Assembly: GCA_017960705.1 (NCBI GenBank)
Contig: JAGCYR010000133.1
Coordinates: forward strand, 1-18,025
Direction of reading: 5' to 3'
Source: Clostridia bacterium
GTDB lineage: Bacteria > Bacillota > Clostridia > Oscillospirales > CAG-272
DNA: 18,025 bases
Shown here: positions 12,702 through 18,025 of the stretch, piece after piece
Numbering within the stretch: position 1 is the stretch's first letter
How the letters are laid out: each line of letters opens with the position of its first letter
The notes under the pieces: model-generated
Told to the model about the DNA's origin: nothing
Database searches by the model: none
What the model saw: the letters and a program-made list of their open reading frames with translations, nothing else
Position numbers and translations under genes: made by a program

Positions 12702-13691
12702 ATGTCGTGGCTCTACGCGCTCGAAACGCTCCGGCACGCAGCCCCCTGGCTCGCCTCGATCTTCTCCTTCATTACCTATCTCGGCGGCGAAGCGGTATTC
12801 TTCGCCGTCGGGCTGTTTCTCCTTTGGTGCGTCGACAAACGGGAGGGATTCTACGTCCTCTCGGTCAGCTTCATCGGGACGGTCGTGAACCAGACCCTGA
12901 AGATCCTCTGCCGCGTTCCCCGTCCGTGGGTGCGCGACCCGAACTTCACGATCTGGGAGGGCGCACGCGCCGAAGCGACGGGATACTCTTTCCCGTCGGG
13001 ACACAGCCAGAACGCGGTCGGCGTCTTCGGCGCGATCGCCCTTTGGAACCGCAAAAAACGGGCGGTTTTGATCGTTTTCCCGATCCTTGCCGTCCTCGTA
13101 CTGTTCTCGCGGATGTTCCTCGGCGTACACACTCCCGCGGACGTGTTCGTCGGGGCAGGAACGGCGCTGCTCCTGATCTTCCTCGTCTACCCCGTCTTTT
13201 CCCGCGATCGGGGACGGCGGGCGCTGGTTTCGTGGGTGAGTTTTCTGCTCGCTCTCTCGCTCGGCTATCTGCTTTTCGTTTTGCTCTATCCTTTCCCCGC
13301 CGAAACCGACCCCGCCAACCTCGCCGACGCGCAAAAGAACGCCTGGTCGCTTGTCGGCTCGGTCTCCGGGATGCTCGTGTTTGCCCTGATCGAACCCCGT
13401 TTTATCAACTACAAGACCGAGGCGCCCCTGCCCGCGCAGATCGTCAAACTGCTCGGCGGACTGGCTCTCGCGCTCGGTCTGAAAGAGGGGCTGAAACCGC
13501 TTTTTTCGCTCCTCTTCGGCGCCGCGCTTTTCCCGAATGCGATCCGCTACTTTATCGTCGTGATCGCGGCGGGACTGCTCTGGCCGCTCGCCTTCCCCAC
13601 CCTCTCGAAGATCGGCGCGAAAAAAGCGCGGACCGAAAACGATGAACAAAGCCCCTCCCTGACGGAAGGGACGAGAAAGGATAACCAATAA
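12702..13691 (+). CDS. PAP2 superfamily membrane phosphatase with C-terminal membrane extension
   Basis: A 329-residue integral membrane phosphatase with all three PAP2 motifs intact: K67-x6-R74-P75, P98-S-G-H101 and S136-R137-x5-H143-x3-D147. H101 and H143 are the expected acid and nucleophile. Segments before and between the motifs (about 15-42, 52-66, 102-116 and 120-135) plus a further three to four hydrophobic segments at about 150-310 make it longer than the usual 200-residue enzymes. The C-terminal tail is charged. Likely substrates are phosphatidate, phosphatidylglycerophosphate or undecaprenyl diphosphate, which cannot be separated by sequence here. GGAGG lies 8 bases before the ATG. 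It follows nfnB by 36 bases with no visible terminator and ends one base before the SGNH gene, so the four genes are probably co-transcribed. Confidence 0.88.
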   Translation: MSWLYALETLRHAAPWLASIFSFITYLGGEAVFFAVGLFLLWCVDKREGFYVLSVSFIGTVVNQTLKILCRVPRPWVRDPNFTIWEGARAEATGYSFPSGHSQNAVGVFGAIALWNRKKRAVLIVFPILAVLVLFSRMFLGVHTPADVFVGAGTALLLIFLVYPVFSRDRGRRALVSWVSFLLALSLGYLLFVLLYPFPAETDPANLADAQKNAWSLVGSVSGMLVFALIEPRFINYKTEAPLPAQIVKLLGGLALALGLKEGLKPLFSLLFGAALFPNAIRYFIVVIAAGLLWPLAFPTLSKIGAKKARTENDEQSPSLTEGTRKDNQ

Positions 13692-13692
13692 A

Positions 13693-14352
13693 ATGAAACT
13701 CAACGAAAACGTCAAGATCTGCTTCCTCGGGGACAGCATCACGGAGGGCGCGGGCGCGTCCTGCCGTGAAAACTGCTTCGTCTCGGTCTTCGGACGGAAA
13801 ACGGGGGCGGTTGTCAAAAACTTCGGTATCGGCGGCACCCGCATCGCCCGCAAGGAGACCCCGAGCAACAATCCCAAATTCGACCAATGCTTCCTTGACC
13901 GGGTGGACGAAATGGACGAAGACGCCGACGCCGTGGTCGTGTTCGGCGGCACCAACGACTTCGGACACGGCAACGCCAAGCTCGGAACGCCGTCGGATCC
14001 CGCGACCGAGGAATACACCTTCTACGGCGCCATGCGTTCGCTCTGCCTCCGCCTGATCCGCCGCTATCCGACCAAACCCATCGTCTTCCTGACCCCGCTC
14101 CACCGCAAGAGCGAGGACGCGACGGTAAACGAGATCAAGATCCCCTGCCGGCCTCTTTGCGACTACGTGGCGGTCATCCGCGAGGTCTGTGCGGGATACT
14201 CGATCCCGGTGCTCGACCTCTTCGCCGCGGCGGGAATCCAGCCCAAGATCGAGGAACAGAGAGCCGCTTACTGCCCCGACGGTCTGCATCCGAACGACCG
14301 CGGCGCGGAGCTGCTCGCGGACAAGATCATCGCGTATCTTTCGGCGCTTTAA
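13693..14352 (+). CDS. SGNH/GDSL-family hydrolase
   Basis: A 219-residue soluble esterase-type hydrolase. The four SGNH blocks are visible: G13-D-S15-I-T (nucleophile S15), G47-G48 (oxyanion glycine), G86-T-N88-D (Asn of the oxyanion hole), and D196-G-L-H199-P-N (catalytic Asp and His). No signal peptide or membrane segment is seen, so it should act in the cytoplasm. Members deacylate lipids, acetylated sugars or other esters, and nothing here fixes the substrate. The gene starts one base after the PAP2 stop codon, with AAAGGA 11 bases upstream of the ATG, suggesting translational coupling to the lipid phosphatase. A strong terminator at 14369-14406 closes the unit. Confidence 0.87.
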   Translation: MKLNENVKICFLGDSITEGAGASCRENCFVSVFGRKTGAVVKNFGIGGTRIARKETPSNNPKFDQCFLDRVDEMDEDADAVVVFGGTNDFGHGNAKLGTPSDPATEEYTFYGAMRSLCLRLIRRYPTKPIVFLTPLHRKSEDATVNEIKIPCRPLCDYVAVIREVCAGYSIPVLDLFAAAGIQPKIEEQRAAYCPDGLHPNDRGAELLADKIIAYLSAL

Positions 14353-14368
14353 GATCTCCCGACTCCCT

Positions 14369-14406
14369 CTCCCGAACGGCGTCCGCCGCCGTTCGGGAGT
14401 TTTTTA
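14369..14406 (+). terminator. Strong terminator closing the nfnAB-PAP2-SGNH unit
   Basis: A perfect 13-bp stem (14369-14381 with 14387-14399) with a five-base loop is followed directly by six T residues. It lies 16 bases after the SGNH hydrolase stop and separates that unit from the plsY promoter. Confidence 0.93.
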
Positions 14407-14421
14407 TATGTGCGCGCGGGC

Positions 14422-14450
14422 TTGACATCGAGTGAAAAAAAGTATATAAT
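14422..14450 (+). promoter_or_regulatory. Promoter of the plsY-tsaEB-rpiB unit
   Basis: TTGACA at 14422-14427, a 17-bp AT-rich spacer and TATAAT at 14445-14450 match consensus at every position. The leader is about 40 bases, with GAAAGGG before the ATG at 14496. Confidence 0.9.
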
Positions 14451-14495
14451 TTGCATAGAATTACATTTCCAGGCGCAAGCCGGAAAGGGTGCGTA

Positions 14496-15329
14496 ATGAA
14501 TTTTCTTCAGGAAGGGTTCCTCGCCCGGATCCTCGCGTCGGGCACGGCGGGGGACGAACTGTTTTTCTTTTTCATCAAGCCGGTCTCCATCCTGCTCTGC
14601 TGCGTGGTGATCCCCTATCTGCTCGGCAGCGTGAACAGCGCTATCATCGTCTCGAAAATGCTGTTCCGCGACGACGTTCGCGGACACGGGAGCGGCAACG
14701 CCGGCGCGACCAATATGTACCGCACCTTCGGCGCGAAGGGAGCGATCCCGACGGTCGCGGGCGACGTACTGAAGAGCTTTCTCGCGGTCTTTATCGGCGG
14801 GCTCTGCTGCGGGTTCAATCAGATCGGCGGTTTTTCGTTCGAGCCCGCCGATCCCGCGCTCTTCGTCCTTTCGGTCGGGGCGAACCCGATCGTCGTCGGC
14901 ACCTACCTCGCCGGCGTGTTCTGCATCCTCGGGCACGTGTTCCCGGTCTTTTACCGCTTCAAGGGCGGCAAGGGCGTTCTCTCCTCGTTCATCGTCGCCC
15001 TGATGCTCAACCGCTGGCTTGCCCTGCTCCTGTTTTTGATCTTCGTTATTATCGTGGCGTTCACCCGCTATATCTCGCTCGGGTCAACGGTCGGCGCGGC
15101 GCTCTATCCCGTTTTCCTCTCCCCCGTCTTCCGCGCCTTTTTCAACGGGGTCCAACCGCCTCTCTATATCGTTCTGTTCGGCTTTTTCATCGCCGGTATC
15201 ATCGTTTTGAAACACATTCCGAACATCAAGCGGATCATGGATCACGAGGAATCGAAGTTCACTTTCCGCCGTCCGCCGGTCAGCGGCGACGCATACGAAC
15301 AGACGGAGGAAAAGCATGACGAAAAGTAA
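14496..15329 (+). CDS. plsY: PlsY, acyl-phosphate:glycerol-3-phosphate acyltransferase
   Basis: A 277-residue integral membrane enzyme that makes lysophosphatidate from acyl-phosphate and glycerol-3-phosphate, the first acylation in phospholipid synthesis in most Gram-positive bacteria. Conserved blocks are present: GSVNSA (44-49), GHGSGNAGATNMYR (63-76), DVLK (90-93), GHVFPVFYRFKGGKG (146-160) and a final block near 192-200 (YISLGSTVG). It is longer than the usual roughly 200 residues, with an N-terminal stretch of about 28 residues before the first membrane segment, and a soluble charged tail of about 35 residues (243-277). The start at 14496 is chosen for its GAAAGGG site; a TTG at 14451 in frame would abut the -10 box. 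Its stop overlaps the next gene by 14 bases. Confidence 0.93.
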   Translation: MNFLQEGFLARILASGTAGDELFFFFIKPVSILLCCVVIPYLLGSVNSAIIVSKMLFRDDVRGHGSGNAGATNMYRTFGAKGAIPTVAGDVLKSFLAVFIGGLCCGFNQIGGFSFEPADPALFVLSVGANPIVVGTYLAGVFCILGHVFPVFYRFKGGKGVLSSFIVALMLNRWLALLLFLIFVIIVAFTRYISLGSTVGAALYPVFLSPVFRAFFNGVQPPLYIVLFGFFIAGIIVLKHIPNIKRIMDHEESKFTFRRPPVSGDAYEQTEEKHDEK

Positions 15330-16527
15330 GCGGGACAGTATGGCGGAACTTGTCCTTTTGACGGCGGAGCGGGAACAACTCCGCCGTTTCGTGCTCTCAA
15401 AGCCCGCAAACGCAAGCCTCCCGAAGAAGGTCTCGGCGCGCCTGTCGGTCAAACGCGGGCGCAAGATCCTCTTTTTCGAGGAGGCGTATCCCGGCGGACG
15501 GGTGCGCCAGTTCGCCCTCTCGCCGGAAGAGATCGTCCCGACCCTGCCGGGAATGATGGAAAACTATCTGCAGGCGGATCTTTCGACCCCCGTCGGGGAC
15601 GTCGTTCTCCTGCGCTCGAAGAAGGGGACCGAGACCCTCCGCGGGGAAGCGAATCTCCGCCGGGCTCTGGATGAAAGCGACGGCGCGCCGCTGCTCTCGA
15701 CGATCACCCAACTCGACCGTGAACCCAAACGGATCCTCTCGGGCAGCGAGCCGTTTCTTTACGCCCTCGGGGTCTCGGACGAACGCGGGCGGGTCCACGA
15801 CAAGCGACAGCCGAAATTCCGGCAAATCAACCGCTTTCTCGAACTGGTCTCGGATATCTACCCCGAGCTGCCGTCGGGCGACGCGCCTCTGCTCGTCTAC
15901 GATCTCTGCTGCGGCAAGAGTTATTTAAGTTTCGCTCTCTATCACTACCTGACCGCCGTCAAGGGGCGCCGGGTCGAGATGCTCTGCGCCGATCTGAAAG
16001 CAGACGTGATCGATTTCTGCCGTGGGGTCGCCCGCGACGCGGGATTCCTTGCCGAAAACGACGGTTGCGGGATGATCTTCCGCGCTATGGATATCCGGCT
16101 GATCCCCCGCGACAGACGCCCGGACCTCGTGGTCTCGCTCCACGCCTGCGACGTAGCGACCGACGTCGTGCTCAATACCGCTGCGGCGCTGCGGGCGAAG
16201 ACCGTGCTCTCCACTCCCTGCTGCCACCGCTATCTCGACCGCAAGATCAAGGCGCCCGAGCTCGCGTTCGTTACGCGCCACCCGAAACTGCGCGGCAAAC
16301 TGGCGGAGGCGCTGACCGACGCCCTGCGGTGTCTCCGACTGGAGGCGGCGGGGTACGAGGTGACGGCGGCGGAACTGGTCGACCCCGACGACACCCCGAA
16401 GAACACGGTCATCCGGGCGGTTTTGCGGGAGGACCCCGGGAAGATGAAGACCGCCGCGGAAAACTACGAAGCGGCGAAAAAGTTTGTCCTCGCCGACGGC
16501 GCCAACGATTATCTGACCGATATTTGA
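15316..16527 (+). CDS. SAM-dependent methyltransferase, Methyltransf_32-like
   Basis: A 403-residue class I methyltransferase. An N-terminal region (1-160) of no recognisable fold precedes the conserved block KFRQINRFLELV (167-178). Motif I is YDLCCGKSYLSFALY (195-209), binding S-adenosylmethionine, with an acidic strand end at D226. SLHACD (274-279) and TPCCH (300-304) follow in the catalytic region. This SLHACD plus PCCH pattern is typical of the Methyltransf_32 group (relatives of GSTCD and METTL25), whose bacterial members have no well-established substrate that I know of. The Cys-rich loop suggests tRNA or rRNA modification, but that is a guess. GGAGG lies 6 bases before the ATG, which overlaps plsY by 14 bases; it sits 13 bases before tsaE, a tRNA-modification gene. 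Confidence 0.8.
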   Translation: MTKSKRDSMAELVLLTAEREQLRRFVLSKPANASLPKKVSARLSVKRGRKILFFEEAYPGGRVRQFALSPEEIVPTLPGMMENYLQADLSTPVGDVVLLRSKKGTETLRGEANLRRALDESDGAPLLSTITQLDREPKRILSGSEPFLYALGVSDERGRVHDKRQPKFRQINRFLELVSDIYPELPSGDAPLLVYDLCCGKSYLSFALYHYLTAVKGRRVEMLCADLKADVIDFCRGVARDAGFLAENDGCGMIFRAMDIRLIPRDRRPDLVVSLHACDVATDVVLNTAAALRAKTVLSTPCCHRYLDRKIKAPELAFVTRHPKLRGKLAEALTDALRCLRLEAAGYEVTAAELVDPDDTPKNTVIRAVLREDPGKMKTAAENYEAAKKFVLADGANDYLTDI

Positions 16528-16540
16528 GAGGGGGAAAACC

Positions 16541-16975
16541 ATGACCGAATACCTGACTTCCTCCCCCGAAGAGACCGAAGCCGCAGGAGAAAAACTCGCC
16601 GCGGCGGTGTCAAATCGTCCCTTCGCCTTCGTCGCCCTCTACGGGGAACTCGGCGTGGGGAAAACCGCGTTCGTGCGGGGCTTTTGCCGCGTTTTCGGGA
16701 TCGACCGGGTCAAAAGCCCGACCTTCACCGTGGTCAACGAATACCGCGGGACGAAAAACGTGTTCCATATGGATCTCTACCGGCTGCGGGACGAGGACGA
16801 TCTTCTCTCGGTCGGCTTCGACGATTATCTCGGGCGGCGGGGATACGTGCTCTGCGAATGGAGCGAAAAGATCCCCTCTGCGATCCCCGACGACGCGATC
16901 CGCGTGACAATCTCCAAGACCGACGGCGAAAACGGGCGGAAGATCACGGTCGAGGGCTGCCCCGAACTATCGTAA
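16541..16975 (+). CDS. tsaE: TsaE, ATPase for tRNA t6A37 biosynthesis
   Basis: A 144-residue P-loop ATPase that works with TsaB and TsaD to make threonylcarbamoyl-adenosine at position 37 of ANN-decoding tRNAs. Visible are the Walker A motif GELGVGKT (35-42), the switch segment SPTF (59-62), the conserved HMDLYRL (76-82) and the family block EWSEK (106-110). Length is typical for the family. GAGGGGG precedes the ATG; the gene begins 13 bases after the methyltransferase stop and ends 12 bases before tsaB. Confidence 0.95.
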   Translation: MTEYLTSSPEETEAAGEKLAAAVSNRPFAFVALYGELGVGKTAFVRGFCRVFGIDRVKSPTFTVVNEYRGTKNVFHMDLYRLRDEDDLLSVGFDDYLGRRGYVLCEWSEKIPSAIPDDAIRVTISKTDGENGRKITVEGCPELS

Positions 16976-16987
16976 AGGAGAAAAAGA

Positions 16988-17692
16988 ATGTACGTGCTTG
17001 CTCTTTCCTGCCCCGCGAAGGGCGCGTCGGCGGCGGTGCTGTCGGACGGCGAGGTTCTTTCGACCTTCTCCGCGGGCGACGCTATGACCGGCAGCGAACT
17101 GCTGCTCCCGATGGCGGAATCGGCTCTCCGCTCCGCGGGGATCGCGATGCGCGACGTGGACCTCTTCGCCGTGACGGCGGGACCCGGCTCGTTTACCGGG
17201 GTGCGGATCGGGGTGGCGCTGGTCAAGGGGCTCGCCTTCGGGCGGGGCGCCGTCTGCTGCGGGGTCAGCACGCTCGAAGCCCTCGCCGAGAACGTTCTGC
17301 CCCTTCCGGGTCTCGTTTGTCCCGTGATGGACGCCCGCCGCGGCGAGGTCTATACCGCGCTGTTTGAATCGAAGGACGGGAAAACGACCCGCCTACTCCC
17401 CGATTCGGCGCTCCCCGCAACCGAGCTTGCCGCGCTGATCGCCCGCGATCATCCGGGACAGCCGGTGATGCTGGTCGGGGACGGCGTTTCGGTCGCGAAC
17501 CCCGCGTTTGAAGCGGCGGGGATCCCTCTCACGCCGTTGCCCGACGTTCTGCTCCCCCACTCCGCGGTCTCCTGCGGACGGGTCGCGCTCCGTCTGGAGC
17601 AGGCAGGGGGCGCCGTCGACGCGGACTCTCTTGCCCCCGTATATCTCCGCGAATCGCAGGCGGAGACCACCCGCCGCTTCGGCGGAAAATGA
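16988..17692 (+). CDS. tsaB: TsaB, tRNA t6A37 biosynthesis scaffold subunit
   Basis: A 234-residue ASKHA-fold protein, the dimerisation partner of TsaD in the bacterial t6A synthase. The diagnostic motif is GPGSFTGVRIG at about 64-74, preceded by DLFAVTAG. The segment VMDARRGEVYTALF (about 117-130) is also a family hallmark. The C-terminal part ends with YLRESQAE, another conserved TsaB element. AAAGGAGA sits 8 bases before the ATG. It is coupled to tsaE, but the following gene is a sugar-phosphate isomerase, not rimI or tsaD as often seen in Bacillota. Confidence 0.94.
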   Translation: MYVLALSCPAKGASAAVLSDGEVLSTFSAGDAMTGSELLLPMAESALRSAGIAMRDVDLFAVTAGPGSFTGVRIGVALVKGLAFGRGAVCCGVSTLEALAENVLPLPGLVCPVMDARRGEVYTALFESKDGKTTRLLPDSALPATELAALIARDHPGQPVMLVGDGVSVANPAFEAAGIPLTPLPDVLLPHSAVSCGRVALRLEQAGGAVDADSLAPVYLRESQAETTRRFGGK

Positions 17693-17724
17693 CGAAAAAC
17701 AACCGAAAGGACGGATAGAATACA

Positions 17725-18025
17725 ATGAAAAGAACCATCTTCATCGGCGCGGACAGCGCCGGATTCCCCCTCAAGGAGGAACTGAAAAAGCACCTGATCG
17801 AAACCGGCTGGACCGTGACCGACCTCGGCACCGACAGCACGGCGTCCTGCCACTACCCGCTCTTCGCCGCGGCGGTCTGCCGCGAGGTGCAGAAGGACCC
17901 GGACAACCGTTTCGGCGTTCAGATCTGCGGGACCGGTATCGGGATGAGTATGTGCGCGAACAAGTTCGACGGCGTCCGCGCCGCGCTCTGCTCAGACACC
18001 TACAGCGCCCGCCTGACCCGCAACC
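17725..18025 (+). CDS. RpiB/LacA/LacB-family sugar-phosphate isomerase, N-terminal 100 residues
   Basis: The gene runs off the right edge with 100 codons visible of an expected 145 or so. The fold and catalytic loop are clear: I67-C68-G-T70-G-I-G-M, with C68 the general base for proton transfer in RpiB enzymes, then ANKFDGVRAALCSD and ARLTRN. The family interconverts ribose-5-phosphate and ribulose-5-phosphate, or galactose-6-phosphate and tagatose-6-phosphate. Two usual positions differ: S11 replaces His in the GxDHAGF motif, and H43 replaces Asp in the usual DYP motif. Specificity is therefore uncertain, and no rpiB symbol is given. GGAC at 17709-17712 is a distant ribosome binding site, and the gap to tsaB is 32 bases, so it likely belongs to the same transcript. 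Confidence 0.88.
   Translation, partial: MKRTIFIGADSAGFPLKEELKKHLIETGWTVTDLGTDSTASCHYPLFAAAVCREVQKDPDNRFGVQICGTGIGMSMCANKFDGVRAALCSDTYSARLTRN

Noticed and set aside
12141..14018. A 625-codon open frame on the - strand
   Set aside because: It is antisense to nfnB, the PAP2 gene and the SGNH gene, all of which have intact motifs. Its composition (Arg, Asp, Glu, Gly) is what GC-rich genes give on the opposite strand.
14451..14495. TTG start for plsY at 14451
   Set aside because: It directly abuts the -10 box, upstream of any likely transcription start; the ATG at 14496 has a good ribosome binding site.
1..18025. tRNA, rRNA, CRISPR array, insertion sequence, prophage or defence genes
   Set aside because: I looked on both strands and saw no tRNA-like cloverleafs, regularly spaced repeats, transposase or integrase motifs, or recognised defence proteins.

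Overview
This is a dense, GC-rich stretch of bacterial chromosome. It most likely comes from an anaerobic clostridial (Bacillota/Clostridia) genome, probably an uncultured gut-type lineage. The signs are textbook sigma-A promoters (TTGACA/TTGCAA with 16-18 bp spacers and TATAAT), strong AGGAGG-like ribosome binding sites, short intergenic gaps and U-tract hairpin terminators. The gene content is also anaerobic: NfnAB-type transhydrogenase, a GlpA-like dehydrogenase with a DUF1667 partner, PlsY, and a TsaE-TsaB pair. The assignment to lineage is inference; there is no rRNA or other phylogenetic marker here.

Layout. 1-117 (+) is the tail of an endonuclease/exonuclease/phosphatase-fold protein. 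1-649 (-) is a conserved multi-pass membrane protein with an apparent CTG start and no stop codon inside the window. 784-1506 (+) is a PAP2-type membrane phosphatase driven by its own promoter. 1565-6082 (-) is an organophosphate module: a GlpT-like transporter with its own promoter, preceded by a three-gene operon (GlpA-like FAD dehydrogenase with a BFD [2Fe-2S] domain, an NAD/FAD oxidoreductase, and DUF1667). A DeoR/GlpR-type regulator (6334-7134, +) is divergent from that operon. 7189-10164 (-) is a second unit: CYTH phosphohydrolase, O-antigen-ligase-like membrane protein, and KDPG aldolase fused to a VOC domain. 10393-14352 (+) carries nfnA, nfnB, a second PAP2 phosphatase and an SGNH hydrolase, closed by a strong terminator. 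14496-18025 (+) carries plsY, a Methyltransf_32-type methyltransferase, tsaE, tsaB and a truncated RpiB/LacA/LacB isomerase.

How it fits together. The left half looks built to import and oxidise glycerol-3-phosphate or a similar organophosphate without oxygen, under a DeoR-type repressor. No glpK or glpF is present. The transporter and glpA promoters share an unusual architecture (TTGCAA, 17 bp, extended -10) and TGTTGC elements, which suggests one regulator for both. NfnAB links NADH, NADPH and ferredoxin pools. PlsY uses glycerol-3-phosphate for phospholipid synthesis, so several genes touch the same metabolite or the cell envelope (two PAP2 enzymes, ligase).

I found no phage, transposon, CRISPR, toxin-antitoxin or defence system. 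The most unusual items are the CTG-start, stop-less membrane gene at the left edge, the shared control elements of the glp-like units, a Rex-like sequence at the nfnA start site, and unusual residues in the isomerase and in the first PAP2 protein. Every gene gap longer than about 140 bases is accounted for by promoters and terminators listed below.
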